From CAMLDH01 sp966250375 (lineage in GTDB: Bacteria; Pseudomonadota; Gammaproteobacteria; Burkholderiales; Burkholderiaceae_D): DNA of 43,400 nt. Below are positions 8,591 to 17,810 of the stretch, one piece after another; position 1 is the stretch's first letter; every line of letters begins with the position of its first letter. Under the pieces are notes generated by a model. The model worked only from the letters and a program-made list of their open reading frames with translations, searched no databases and was not told the origin of the DNA. The position numbers were made by a program, and so were the translations under genes. The stretch covers positions 1-43,400 of the forward strand of contig CBINHE010000030.1 of the NCBI GenBank assembly GCA_966250375.1, in the 5' to 3' direction.

Positions 8591-9538
8591 ATGGCAACTA
8601 TCCTGCCCAAAAAGACACGCGTACCGCTTCACGGTGTTTTGCTGCTCGATAAATCGGCTGGCCACTCCAGCAATGATATGCTGGTCAAGGCCAAGCGCCT
8701 GCTCAACGCGCAAAAGGCGGGTCATACGGGCACCCTCGACCCGTTTGCTACCGGCCTGTTGCCTTTGTGTTTCGGCGAGGCGACAAAATTCGCGCAAGAC
8801 TTGCTTGATGCCGACAAGACCTACGAAACGCTGGTACATCTCGGTGTTACCACCAGCACGGGCGACACCGAAGGCGAGGTTGTGGCTACACGGGAGGTGA
8901 ACGCCACACGAGATCAGATCGAAGCTGTACTGGCACAATTCCGCGGCGAGATTGACCAGATTCCGCCGATGTATTCGGCGTTGAAGCGCGATGGCAAACC
9001 GTTGTATGAATATGCGCGGGCGGGCATCACGCTGGAACGTGAGGCACGTAGAGTTACGATTCATATTCTCGAATTCCTCGATTATCAGGCCCCCTATCTG
9101 CGCTTGCGTGCTCAATGCAGCAAAGGCACGTACATCCGTGTGCTGGGCGAAGAAATCGGTGCTGCTTTGGGCTGTGGCGCGCATCTGCACGCATTGCGGC
9201 GCACGCAGGTCGGCGCACTGACGCTCGATCATGCGGTTACGCTGAATGCTCTTGCCGAAATGCCTGACAGCGAGCGCGGGAAGGCACTTGCCGCTGTCGA
9301 TACTCTGCTTTCCTCTTTCCCGGCCGTGGCCTTGTCCGACGCGTTAGCCCAACGATTCTTGCATGGGCAACGCTTGTCTCTAGGCAAGGAGGGTGTTCCG
9401 GTTCCTGCAGAATCAGGACGGGCCCGGGTATACCGCGAGAATGACGGGCAGTTGTTGGGAACGGCACAATTGGTCGAATTTGGCGTTCTCGTTCCAGAGC
9501 GGCTGGTTTCGACCGGAAACATCACAGAAACCCGCTAG
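8591..9538 (+). CDS. truB: tRNA pseudouridine(55) synthase TruB
   Basis: Converts U55 of the tRNA T loop to pseudouridine. The motif KAGHTGTLDPFATGLLPLC contains the catalytic Asp (near residue 48). DKTYETLVHLGVTTSTGD and the KGTYIRVLGEEIG motif further downstream are also family signatures, and the C-terminal 70 residues fit the PUA-like domain. At 315 aa it matches E. coli TruB (314). Last gene of the rimP-truB cluster; a separate promoter for typA follows. Confidence 0.97.
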   Translation: MATILPKKTRVPLHGVLLLDKSAGHSSNDMLVKAKRLLNAQKAGHTGTLDPFATGLLPLCFGEATKFAQDLLDADKTYETLVHLGVTTSTGDTEGEVVATREVNATRDQIEAVLAQFRGEIDQIPPMYSALKRDGKPLYEYARAGITLEREARRVTIHILEFLDYQAPYLRLRAQCSKGTYIRVLGEEIGAALGCGAHLHALRRTQVGALTLDHAVTLNALAEMPDSERGKALAAVDTLLSSFPAVALSDALAQRFLHGQRLSLGKEGVPVPAESGRARVYRENDGQLLGTAQLVEFGVLVPERLVSTGNITETR

Positions 9539-9590
9539 TACGCAACTCTTTGAAATATCAGTGTATTTGTCGTTTTCGTACAGTGCATCA

Positions 9591-9599
9591 TGTTATAAT
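9591..9599 (+). promoter_or_regulatory. extended -10 promoter of typA
   Basis: TGT followed by a perfect TATAAT (9594-9599) forms an extended -10 element about 32 bases before the typA ATG. No convincing -35 hexamer is seen at 16-18 bases, which is usual for extended -10 promoters. Confidence 0.6.
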
Positions 9600-9631
9600 G
9601 TGCGGTTCCTCGAATTCCGCACAAAACGACC

Positions 9632-11467
9632 ATGTCAAACACAAAACGCGCCATCCGCAACATCGCCATTATCGCCCACGTTGATCACGGCAAAACCACG
9701 CTCGTCGATCAGTTGCTGCGTCAATCCGGCACCTTCCGCGAAAACCAGCAAGTCGATACCCGCGTCATGGATTCCAATGACTTGGAAAAAGAGCGCGGCA
9801 TCACGATTCTGGCCAAAAACTGCGCGGTTGAGTACAACGGCACTCACATCAATATCGTCGATACCCCAGGCCATGCGGATTTTGGCGGTGAAGTGGAGCG
9901 AGTGTTGTCGATGGTCGATAGCGTGTTGCTGCTGGTCGATGCGGTTGACGGCCCAATGCCGCAAACGCGTTTCGTTACCCGCAAGGCGCTGGCGCTGGGC
10001 TTGAAGCCTATCGTTGTGGTGAATAAGGTGGATCGTCCAAGTGCACGTACCGAATGGGTCGTGAATCAGACGTTTGAATTGTTCGACAAGTTGGGTGCTA
10101 GCGACGAACAACTGGATTTTCCGGTGGTCTACGCCTCAGCATTGAATGGCTACGCCAGCCTGGATCCAGAAGCGCGTAGCGGCAACATGAATCCCCTCTT
10201 CGATGCGGTATTGAAACACGTTCCTGTGCGCGACGATGATCCTGACGGTCCGTTGCAATTGCAAATTTCCTCGCTCGATTACAACTCTTACGTTGGCAAG
10301 ATCGGTATTGGTCGCGTTAGCCGTGGTCGCGTTAAAGCCCTGCAAGACGTCGTCATCATGGACGGCCCGCAAGGCACACCACGCAAGGCGCGCATCAATC
10401 AGGTATTGAATTTCAAAGGCTTGGAGCGCGTATTAGTGGATGAAGCGGTTGCCGGCGATATTGTGTTGATCAACGGTATTGAAGAATTGGGCATCGGTAC
10501 CACCGTATGCGCAATCGATACACCGGATGCGTTGCCGATGCTGAAAGTGGATGAGCCGACCTTGAACATGAATTTCATGGTCAATAATTCGCCATTGGCT
10601 GGCCGTGAAGGCAAGTTTGTCACCAGCCGTCAGATTCGTGATCGCCTGGATCGTGAATTGAAAGCCAACGTCGCGCTACGCGTCACTGATACCGGCGATG
10701 ACACGACGTTTGAAGTATCCGGCCGTGGCGAGCTGCATCTGACGATCCTGATTGAAAACATGCGCCGTGAAGGCTACGAATTGGCGGTTTCTCGGCCGCG
10801 TGTGGTATTCAAAATGGTCGATGGCGTGCGTCACGAGCCGTTTGAAATGTTGTCAATTGACGTAGAAGAAGTCAATCAAGGTGCAGTGATGGAAGAATTG
10901 GGTCGCCGTCGTGGCGATCTGCAGGACATGCAACCGGACGGTAAAGGGCGTGTGCGTCTCGAATACCGCATTCCTGCACGCGGCTTGATCGGCTTCCAAG
11001 GCGAGTTCATGACGCTGACCCGGGGCACCGGTTTGATGAGCCACATTTTTGATGAATATGCACCGGTTGATACGTCCAGAGGCGAGATGGCCGGTCGTCG
11101 CAATGGCGTACTGATTTCACAAGATGACGGCGCTGCCGTTGCCTATGCGATCTGGAAACTGCAGGATCGTGGCCGCATGTTCGTCAGCCATAACGATCCG
11201 GTGTATGAAGGCATGATTATTGGTATCCACTCGCGTGACAATGATCTGGTCGTCAATCCGATTAAAGGTAAACAGTTGACCAACGTTCGCTCGTCCGGCA
11301 CGGATGAAGCGGTGCGTCTGGTGCCGCCGATTCAGATGTCGCTGGAATATGCAGTCGAATTTATTGATGATGATGAGTTGGTCGAAATCACGCCGAAGAG
11401 TATTCGCCTGCGCAAGCGCTACCTGAAAGAACACGAGCGCAAGAAGGCGTCGCGCGACGTAGCATAA
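9632..11467 (+). CDS. typA: Ribosome-associated GTPase TypA/BipA
   Basis: Translational GTPase of the EF-G/LepA superfamily that binds the ribosome and helps 50S assembly and growth under stress or cold. G1 AHVDHGKTT is at residues 14-22, G3 DTPGHADF and G4 NKVD follow; domains II, III and V and the BipA-specific C-terminal domain complete 611 aa, close to E. coli BipA (607). It has its own promoter and is followed by a strong terminator, so it is monocistronic. Confidence 0.97.
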   Translation: MSNTKRAIRNIAIIAHVDHGKTTLVDQLLRQSGTFRENQQVDTRVMDSNDLEKERGITILAKNCAVEYNGTHINIVDTPGHADFGGEVERVLSMVDSVLLLVDAVDGPMPQTRFVTRKALALGLKPIVVVNKVDRPSARTEWVVNQTFELFDKLGASDEQLDFPVVYASALNGYASLDPEARSGNMNPLFDAVLKHVPVRDDDPDGPLQLQISSLDYNSYVGKIGIGRVSRGRVKALQDVVIMDGPQGTPRKARINQVLNFKGLERVLVDEAVAGDIVLINGIEELGIGTTVCAIDTPDALPMLKVDEPTLNMNFMVNNSPLAGREGKFVTSRQIRDRLDRELKANVALRVTDTGDDTTFEVSGRGELHLTILIENMRREGYELAVSRPRVVFKMVDGVRHEPFEMLSIDVEEVNQGAVMEELGRRRGDLQDMQPDGKGRVRLEYRIPARGLIGFQGEFMTLTRGTGLMSHIFDEYAPVDTSRGEMAGRRNGVLISQDDGAAVAYAIWKLQDRGRMFVSHNDPVYEGMIIGIHSRDNDLVVNPIKGKQLTNVRSSGTDEAVRLVPPIQMSLEYAVEFIDDDELVEITPKSIRLRKRYLKEHERKKASRDVA

Positions 11468-11558
11468 TTCATGGCGCTCACAGCGCCATGAATGCTCGAA
11501 AACCCGTTGAATCTTCATGGCCACATATCAAGGTCGTTTTGAGTCGACGGGTTTTTTT
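11468..11558 (+). terminator. typA terminator region, two hairpins
   Basis: A 12-bp perfect stem (11467-11478 with 11482-11493, loop CAC) starts on the typA stop codon but lacks a T run. It is followed by a second 12-bp stem with one G-U pair (AAAACCCGTTGA at 11499-11510 with TCGACGGGTTTT at 11544-11555) that ends in T7 (11552-11558). The second is a credible intrinsic terminator with a long 33-nt loop; the first may protect the 3' end. Confidence 0.65.
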
Positions 11559-11575
11559 CTGCTGATTTCATTTCC

Positions 11576-12480
11576 ATGCCCAATTTACACTCGTATCGAC
11601 GTGCCGTCTTGCTGATGATTTGCGCCGCCATGCTGTGGAGCATGGCGGGTGTATTGACGCGTCATCTGGATGCCGTGCGCGGCTTTGAAGTGACATTTTG
11701 GCGTAGTGTCTTTGCCGCCTTGTTTGTCGCTGGTGCACTGGGGTGGCAACAACGCGGCAAAACGTTGGCGATGGTACGCGCAGTCGGCAAGCTGGGCATG
11801 TTGTCGGGGGGGATGTGGAGCGTGATGTTTTGCTGCTTCATGATCGCGATGACGATGACGACTGTGGCGAATACTTTGATCGTGATGAGTATCTCGCCAC
11901 TGTTGACGGCATTTTTCGCGTGGCTGTTCTTGCATCAGCGGATTGCCGCGCGGACCTGGCTCGCAATCGCCGTTGCATTCCTCGGTATGGTCGGCATGTT
12001 TGTGAGTGGGATGGCGCATGTGAGCGGCACGCAATTGGCCGGAATGGCGATTGCGCTTGGTGTGCCGCTTGCGGCATCGGTTAATGTCATTGCACTCAAA
12101 AAGGCGGGGCACGGTGTCGATTTGATTCCGTCGGTACTGCTGGGGGGGTATTTTCCGCGTTGATGATGCTGCCGTTCTCATGGCCGTTGCAGGCATCGCT
12201 GCATGACATCGCCATACTCGCGATTCTTGGATTCTTTCAGTTGGGTTTTCCGTGCATGCTGATGGTCGCTGCGTCGAAGTCATTGTCTGCTCCGGAAATT
12301 TCGTTGCTGGCATTGTTAGAAGTCCTGCTGGGTCCGATATGGGCGTGGCTGGGCGCGGGTGAAGTGCCGGCGCAAGCGACCGTGATCGGCGGTGCAGTGG
12401 TATTGCTGGCACTGGTATTCAATGAGGTTGCCGCGCTTTGGCAACCTGTGCGAGTGGCAAGCCAAGGCTCCGCGCAGTAA
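11576..12480 (+). pseudogene. DMT (EamA) family permease, frameshifted at a G7 tract
   Basis: Drug/metabolite-transporter family inner-membrane permease of unknown substrate. Two frames together make a complete protein of about 301 aa with the usual ten-helix, two-EamA-repeat pattern. Frame one (11576-12163, 195 aa) ends just after LLGG; frame two (12160-12480) supplies the remaining C-terminal helices. One extra G in the G7 run at 12142-12148 would fuse them as LLGGVFSALMMLPFSW, a natural membrane sequence. So one base is missing, either by mutation, reversible slippage or a homopolymer sequencing error. No other lesion is seen. Confidence 0.8.
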
Positions 12481-12487
12481 TAAATAA

Positions 12488-12535
12488 GTTGGCCGATTTG
12501 GCAACGCCAACCAACGCCCTGCTGCGTTGCTCACC
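12488..12535. repeat. short palindromic segment related to the repeats at 29.7 and 32.5 kb
   Basis: Downstream of the permease is an inverted repeat GTTGGC (12488-12493) / GCCAAC (12506-12511), followed by CCCTGCTGCGTTGCTCACC. The latter resembles the left side of the 29.7-kb element (CGCTGCTGCGTTGTTCCTC) and the right end of the 32.5-kb element (CCCTGTAGCGTTCTCACC). It may be a partial member of the same family; evidence is limited to short similarity. Confidence 0.35.
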
Positions 12536-12571
12536 GGAAAATTCAGCAGGATAATTTACAGGCAAGCGAAA

Positions 12572-13924
12572 TCAGGCCAATGCTGGCGCTGTTTCCGGTA
12601 TTGCCTTCTGCGCTTTCAATATGTCGCCTATCGTGCCGAACAACTGGTCGATCTGCGACTTCTCGATGATCAGTGGCGGCGATAGCGCGAGGATGTCGCC
12701 GGTGGTGCGAATCAGTACGTTCTTGTCCCAGAAGCATTTGGTGAAGACATCGTAGGCGCGCGTGGCTGGCTTGCCGGGCACGCTGTCGAGTTCGATGCCG
12801 CAGACTAGGCCGAGATTACGTACGTCCTTCACATACGGCAGGCTCTTCAGGCTGTGCGCCGCTTCTTCGAAATAGGACGCCATGCCAGCGGCGCGCTTGA
12901 ACAACTGCTCGCTCTTGTACACCTCCATCGTCGCCAGCATCGCGGCGCAGGCGAGCGGATGAGCAGTATAGGTGTAGCCATGGTAAAACTCGATCGCGTT
13001 GTCTGGTGCGGCAGCCATGAAAGTATCATGGATATCTTGCCGCACGATTACCGCACCCATCGGCACGGCGGCATTGGTCAAGCCCTTGGCACATACAATC
13101 ATGTCCGGTATCACGCCGAAGTAGTCGGCGGCGAACGGCGCACCCAAGCGGCCGAAGCCGGTGATGACTTCATCGAAAATCAGCAGGATGCCGTGCCTGT
13201 CGCAGATCGAACGCAATTTTTGCAAGTAGCCTTTGGGCGGAAGGATCACGCCGGTCGAACCTTGGATCGGCTCGACAATGACAGCTGTCACCGTCGCCGG
13301 ATCGTGCAATGTCATCAGGCGCTGTTCCAGTTCGTCGGCGATCTCGGCGCCGTGTTCCGGCAAGCCGCGCGAAAACGCATTTTTTGCGATATCGAGCGGA
13401 TGGCGCAGATGGTCCACGCCGGCCAAGGCCGGGCCGAAATGCTTGCGGTTGCCGGCAATGCCGCCGACCGAAATGCCGCCGAAGCCGACCCCGTGATATC
13501 CCCGTTCGCGGCCGATCAGGCGCGTCTTCAAGCCGTCACCGCGCATGCGATGATACGCCAGTGCGATCTTGAGTGCAGAGTCCACACCTTCCGAGCCATC
13601 ATTGCAGAAGAACACGCGGTTCAGCCCTTCTGGTGCAATCGAGACCAGGCTGCTTGCGGCTTCAAAGGCTTTCGGATGCCCCATCTGGAATGGCGGTGCG
13701 TAATCCATCGTGGCGGCCTGCTGTTGAATCGCCTCGACGATTTTCGGATGATTGTGCCCGGCATTGACGCACCACAAACCTGCCGCGCCATCGAGAATCT
13801 TGCGTCCGTTGTCCGAGGTGTAGTGCATGCCGAACGCAGACACGAGCATGCGCGGCTTGGACTTGAATTGCCGATTAGCAGTGAACGGCATCCAGAAATG
13901 ATCGGTATTTAGCGTGTTCGGCAT
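12572..13924 (-). CDS. omega-amino acid--pyruvate aminotransferase (class III)
   Basis: PLP-dependent aminotransferase that moves the amino group of an omega-amino acid such as beta-alanine to pyruvate. The 450-aa sequence has the class III landmarks: GAAGLWCVNAGH near the N-terminus, FCNDGSEGVDSALKIA for the phosphate-binding loop, LIFDEVITGFGRLG with the Asp contacting the pyridine nitrogen, and CAKGLTNAAVPMG with the Schiff-base Lys at about residue 280. The substrate is assigned by overall resemblance to the beta-alanine:pyruvate group and is less certain than the class. It is a single minus-strand gene divergent from dusA; the 269-bp gap shows no clear promoter. Confidence 0.85.
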   Translation of the reverse strand: MPNTLNTDHFWMPFTANRQFKSKPRMLVSAFGMHYTSDNGRKILDGAAGLWCVNAGHNHPKIVEAIQQQAATMDYAPPFQMGHPKAFEAASSLVSIAPEGLNRVFFCNDGSEGVDSALKIALAYHRMRGDGLKTRLIGRERGYHGVGFGGISVGGIAGNRKHFGPALAGVDHLRHPLDIAKNAFSRGLPEHGAEIADELEQRLMTLHDPATVTAVIVEPIQGSTGVILPPKGYLQKLRSICDRHGILLIFDEVITGFGRLGAPFAADYFGVIPDMIVCAKGLTNAAVPMGAVIVRQDIHDTFMAAAPDNAIEFYHGYTYTAHPLACAAMLATMEVYKSEQLFKRAAGMASYFEEAAHSLKSLPYVKDVRNLGLVCGIELDSVPGKPATRAYDVFTKCFWDKNVLIRTTGDILALSPPLIIEKSQIDQLFGTIGDILKAQKAIPETAPALA

Positions 13925-14193
13925 GTTGAGGTATCTTTCTTTTTGGAGAGATTGACTCTTATGGTATTACGTTTCCCAAGGTGCCGGTAGAACCACTTTG
14001 ACCGATATTGACGGAACCCCCATGGCATTGAATTAATGGCAAGTGCGGTAATCCTCACGCGTGATTTTTGCGGCAATTTTGCGGAGAGGGCAAATCATGG
14101 CTGGAAAGAGAGGATGCCCGTCGCTGATCTTGCGTATACTTCGCATTGCCGGTTCCAAAGCCCTGATCACTCGAATTCAAATATTGTCATTCA

Positions 14194-15204
14194 ATGAAAG
14201 CAAGCAAATACAAATCGCGCCGATTGTCCGTCGCGCCCATGATGGATTGGACCGACCGGCATTGCCGCGTTTTCCATCGCTACATTACGCGGCACACTTG
14301 GCTCTATACCGAAATGGTGACGACCGGCGCGTTGTTGCATGGCAATGTTGCGCGGCATCTCGACTTTAGCGATGAGGAGCACCCGGTCGCCTTGCAATTG
14401 GGCGGAAGCGAGCCGGCTGACTTGGCGCAAAGCGCCAAGCTGGGTGAGCGATGGGGCTACGATGAAATCAATCTGAATTGCGGTTGCCCATCGGAGCGTG
14501 TGCAAAAGGGCGCGTTCGGCGCGTGCCTGATGACGGAGCCGCAATTGGTGGCCGATTGCGTGAAAGCGATGCGCGATGCGGTGGCAATCGATGTGACGGT
14601 CAAGCATCGAATCGGCATCGACAAGGCGGAGTCATATGGCTTTGTGCGCGACTTTGTCGGCACTGTTGCCGAAGCCGGTTGCGCGACATTTATCGTTCAT
14701 GCTCGTAATGCAATCCTGAAAGGCTTGAGTCCGAAGGAAAACCGCGAGATTCCACCGTTGCGTTATGACTTTGCATATCAGCTCAAACGCGATTTTCCGC
14801 AATTGGAAATCATCATCAATGGCGGCATCAAAATGACTGCGGAAATCGACCTTCACTTGCAGCATGTCGATGGCGTCATGCTGGGGCGCGAGGCCTATCA
14901 CAATCCGTATCTGATGGCATCGTTCGATGCCCGCTATTATGGCGACGATGCGATAAGCAAATCGCGCGCCGAGGTGTTGCAGGCGATGCTGCCATACATC
15001 ACTACGCAACTTGCATTGCATGGCAAAAGTGCAGGCGGCGGGTTGCGACTCAACAGCATCACGCGCCACATGCTTGGTTTGATGGCTGGCATGCCGGGTG
15101 CACGTGCTTTTCGGCAGATGTTGTCAGATACGAAAAAGCTGGCTGGCGGCGATCCCGCATTGCTGCTGGAAGCGGCAGCACGCATGCAACCGCTTGCTGC
15201 ATGA
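14194..15204 (+). CDS. dusA: tRNA-dihydrouridine(20/20a) synthase DusA
   Basis: FMN-dependent reductase that makes dihydrouridine at positions 20 and 20a of the tRNA D loop. Family signatures include SVAPMMDWTDRHCR at the N-terminus, INLNCGCPSERVQKGAFGACLM with the catalytic Cys, TVKHRIGID, and the FMN phosphate site INGGIK...DGVMLGREAYHNP. At 336 aa it matches the DusA subfamily (about 330-345). ATG 14194 was chosen because the sequence just after it aligns with DusA. Confidence 0.95.
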   Translation: MKASKYKSRRLSVAPMMDWTDRHCRVFHRYITRHTWLYTEMVTTGALLHGNVARHLDFSDEEHPVALQLGGSEPADLAQSAKLGERWGYDEINLNCGCPSERVQKGAFGACLMTEPQLVADCVKAMRDAVAIDVTVKHRIGIDKAESYGFVRDFVGTVAEAGCATFIVHARNAILKGLSPKENREIPPLRYDFAYQLKRDFPQLEIIINGGIKMTAEIDLHLQHVDGVMLGREAYHNPYLMASFDARYYGDDAISKSRAEVLQAMLPYITTQLALHGKSAGGGLRLNSITRHMLGLMAGMPGARAFRQMLSDTKKLAGGDPALLLEAAARMQPLAA

Positions 15205-15300
15205 TGTTATGCAACACGTAAATTTCACCGTGGCCGTGTAATTTCTATCAAGCGCATTGCCGCTACTTACTCATAAGTCGCATTCGCCCCGCTTCATCGA

Positions 15301-15316
15301 TGGCATAGAAGCTGCT
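15301..15316 (+). promoter_or_regulatory. sigma-54 promoter for the DUF4383 gene
   Basis: TGGCATA-GAAG-CTGCT: GG at 15302-15303 and GC at 15314-15315 are exactly ten bases apart, nine of twelve matches to TGGCACG-N4-TTGCW. It ends 41 bases before the ATG. The GGCAT start of the -24 element recurs at most other candidate sigma-54 sites in this window. Confidence 0.6.
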
Positions 15317-15356
15317 GAAACGATGTGATTAATTCATCGTCTTCAAGAGGTTTATT

Positions 15357-15794
15357 ATGAACATACGTCGATTTGCTCTGGTTCTGGGCATTATTTATAT
15401 CATTGCCGGTGTGGCGGGGTTTTTTCCCCCACTGCTGTTCGGTCCGCCGGCTGATGTACCCGGAGTTCGTGTGACCGCGTTATACGGTTATCTGCTGGGG
15501 CTTTTTCCTGTCAATATTCTGCACACGCTGTTTCATCTGGCGATTGGCATATGGGGCGTTATTGCTGCCAAGGCTGTTGGCCGTGCAACGCTCTATGCGA
15601 AGTCGATCGCCATTATCTATGGCATCTTGACTGTCATGGGATTGATTGGTGGGTTGAATACGTTCTTCGGCCTGATTCCGTTGTATGGGCATGATGTATG
15701 GCTGCATGCAATTACCGCGGCCGTGGCAGCGTACTTCGGGTTTTTCGCCAGCGGCGAACAGCGTGCCGGCGAACCGTCGCAAGAAAGGAGGTAG
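15357..15794 (+). CDS. DUF4383 small membrane protein
   Basis: A 145-aa inner-membrane protein with four hydrophobic segments (about residues 6-26, 45-65, 80-103 and 112-132), fitting the DUF4383 family of unknown function. A good Shine-Dalgarno AGAGG precedes the ATG. The sigma-54 type promoter just upstream links it to the nearby sigma-54 activators. The short C-terminal tail is charged and ends QERR. No catalytic motif is visible and I do not propose a function beyond membership in the inferred regulon. Confidence 0.85.
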   Translation: MNIRRFALVLGIIYIIAGVAGFFPPLLFGPPADVPGVRVTALYGYLLGLFPVNILHTLFHLAIGIWGVIAAKAVGRATLYAKSIAIIYGILTVMGLIGGLNTFFGLIPLYGHDVWLHAITAAVAAYFGFFASGEQRAGEPSQERR

Positions 15795-15857
15795 CGCGAT
15801 GCCTCTGATCAAAGTTCAATTACGTTTTATTTCTGGAGCGAATTGCCGAGAACGGTA

Positions 15858-15873
15858 GGGTGCGTTCCGTGCA
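15858..15873 (+). promoter_or_regulatory. weak candidate sigma-54 promoter before the SDR gene
   Basis: GGGTGCG-TTCC-GTGCA has the GG-N10-GC spacing (15859-15860 and 15871-15872) but a poor -24 core. It lies 127 bases before the SDR start at 16000. Read-through from the DUF4383 gene is the alternative; I see no terminator between them. Confidence 0.3.
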
Positions 15874-15999
15874 TCGCATGTTCACGCTGCATTGGTGCGC
15901 GGGGCGTTTTTTCCTTGATACGCAAAATGTTAAAAGCAGGGTTGTGTGTATCTGCAAAATGGTGATCTGGAATAGGCAATTTGTAACAAGAGGGTCAAT

Positions 16000-16863
16000 A
16001 TGGACAATCAGGATAAAGAGGCATTTCCACCACAGCATCAGGAGCATCAACCGGGTAGCGAAGCGGCAATGACGCCGCGTCCGGAGTCCAATGCGCGAAA
16101 CTATGTGCCATGCGGAAAACTGGAAGGCCAGGTTGCATTGATTACCGGCGGCGACAGTGGCATAGGAAAAGCGGTCGCTCTTGCATTTGCAAAAGAAGGC
16201 GCCGACATTGCCATCGCTTATCTTGATGAGCATCAGGATGCGGAAGAAACGAAAAAGCAGGTGGAGCAAACGGGGCGCCGCTGCATTACGATGGCAGGCG
16301 ATATCGGCGATGCGAAGTTTTGCCAACAGATCGTCCATTCAGTGGTGTCTGATCTGGGGCGGTTGGACGTGCTGGTTAATAATGCGGCTGAACAGCATCC
16401 GCAACAGAGCATTGAAGATATCAGTGAGGAACAGTTGGAGCGGACATTTCGCACCAATATATTTTCAATGTTCCATACCGTCAAAGCGGCGCTGCCACAT
16501 CTGAAAGAAGGCGCGCGCATCATCAATACAACGTCGGTGACCGCCTATCGCGGCAGTTCTCATTTGCTCGATTACGCCTCGACCAAAGGCGCGATTGTGG
16601 CCTTTACACGCTCGTTGTCGCAGCAATTAACCAAGCGAAAGATCCATGTCAATGCAGTCGCGCCGGGACCGGTATGGACACCGTTGATCCCGGCCAGTTT
16701 TCCAGCGGAAGAAGTTGCCCATTTCGGTATGGATGTGCCCTTGGGGCGTGCTGGTCAACCTGATGAAATCGCACCATGTTACGTATTCCTGGCATGCGGT
16801 GATTCCTCTTACATGTCGGGTCAGGTATTGCATCCGAATGGCGGGGAAGTGATCAACGGTTAA
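16000..16863 (+). CDS. SDR family oxidoreductase, general-stress type (YghA-like)
   Basis: NAD(P)-dependent short-chain dehydrogenase with the N-terminal extension typical of the stress-type group (YghA of E. coli, GSP39 of Bacillus). The cofactor motif TGGDSGIG begins at residue 49, NNAAEQ follows, and the catalytic pair is Tyr192/Lys196 in YASTK. The first 40 residues are Gln/Pro/His-rich and hydrophilic, the PPQHQ-type leader of these proteins. AGAGGG precedes the ATG. The natural substrate is unknown. The stop overlaps the convergent sigma-54 activator gene by 3 bases. 287 aa, normal for the group. Confidence 0.9.
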   Translation: MDNQDKEAFPPQHQEHQPGSEAAMTPRPESNARNYVPCGKLEGQVALITGGDSGIGKAVALAFAKEGADIAIAYLDEHQDAEETKKQVEQTGRRCITMAGDIGDAKFCQQIVHSVVSDLGRLDVLVNNAAEQHPQQSIEDISEEQLERTFRTNIFSMFHTVKAALPHLKEGARIINTTSVTAYRGSSHLLDYASTKGAIVAFTRSLSQQLTKRKIHVNAVAPGPVWTPLIPASFPAEEVAHFGMDVPLGRAGQPDEIAPCYVFLACGDSSYMSGQVLHPNGGEVING

Positions 16864-17810
16864 TATTCCTTTAGGCGGTTATACAAGGTTTTCAGGCTGA
16901 TACCCAATGTCTCCGCCGTCAGGCGCTTGTTGCCGCTAAAGTGCTTAAGCGTTGCCAGAATGATTTCGCGTTGCGCGTCGGCTAACGGTGTGCCGACAAA
17001 AAAATTCAGACAGCCTTCACGCATGGCTGGTTTGCGGGACGACAAGTCCGCTATGTATTCATCAATGACTAAGGTATCGGTTGAAAGAATGAACGCGCGT
17101 TGCACGACGTTTTTCAGTTCCCTGACATTGCCGGGCCACGAGTATGAGCGGATGATTTCCAGTGAGCGGCGGGAAAATATTTTGTGCGTTTGTTCCTTTG
17201 CATTGAGCGCTTGCAAGAAGTGATGCGCCAGCAATTCCACATCGCCATTGCGCTCGCGTAGCGGGGGAACGCGGATCGGAAACACCGCCAGCCGATACAT
17301 CAAATCTGAGCGCAGACTGCCTTGCTTGACGGCAGTCTCGAGATCGCGATTGGTTGCGGCGATCAAGCGTACATCGACCTTTACTTCTTCATCACCGCCG
17401 ACCCGCAGAAAGCTGCCGGACTCCAACACGCGCAACAGTTTGACTTGCATGTCGGTCGGCATTTCGGTGATTTCATCGAGGAACAACGTGCCGCGCGATG
17501 CATGCTCGAAGTACCCGACATGCTGGCGTACTGCGCCGGTGAAGCTGCCTTTTTCATGTCCGAACAATGCCGCTTCGATCAGATGCGCTGGTATGGCACC
17601 GCAATTGACGGCAATGAAATGATGATCGTTGCGCCGACTGAGTTGATGAATGGTTTGCGCAATCAATTCCTTGCCGGTGCCGCTTTCTCCAGCCAATAGC
17701 ACTGCGGCGTCCGTAATGGCGACCTTTTCGATTTGCTGGTAAAGGTTTTCCATTGCAGGCGAGGAACCGTACAGCAGGCCGAAGCGCTTCAGGGCTTTCT
17801 CTAGAATCAT
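16860..17810 (-). CDS. sigma-54-dependent activator without a receiver domain
   Basis: Enhancer-binding AAA+ protein that opens sigma-54 promoters. The 316-aa product starts almost directly with the AAA+ domain: Walker A GESGTGKE at residues 41-48, sigma-54 contact loop GSFTGA at 88-93 (Ser instead of the usual second Ala), Walker B GTLFLDEITE at 107-116, then a Fis-type helix-turn-helix ending in LGISLKTLYNRLKEY. There is no N-terminal sensory domain, as in PspF-type activators, so control must come from a partner or from its level. It is divergent from a lipoprotein gene with a sigma-54 promoter and converges on the SDR gene. Confidence 0.93.
   Translation of the reverse strand: MILEKALKRFGLLYGSSPAMENLYQQIEKVAITDAAVLLAGESGTGKELIAQTIHQLSRRNDHHFIAVNCGAIPAHLIEAALFGHEKGSFTGAVRQHVGYFEHASRGTLFLDEITEMPTDMQVKLLRVLESGSFLRVGGDEEVKVDVRLIAATNRDLETAVKQGSLRSDLMYRLAVFPIRVPPLRERNGDVELLAHHFLQALNAKEQTHKIFSRRSLEIIRSYSWPGNVRELKNVVQRAFILSTDTLVIDEYIADLSSRKPAMREGCLNFFVGTPLADAQREIILATLKHFSGNKRLTAETLGISLKTLYNRLKEY

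Noticed and set aside
12854..13912. 352-aa plus-strand open frame opposite the aminotransferase gene
   Set aside because: The minus-strand frame has all class III aminotransferase motifs; the plus-strand frame has none.
14061..14369. 102-aa frame upstream of and overlapping dusA
   Set aside because: No family resemblance and it overlaps the conserved N-terminus of DusA in another frame.
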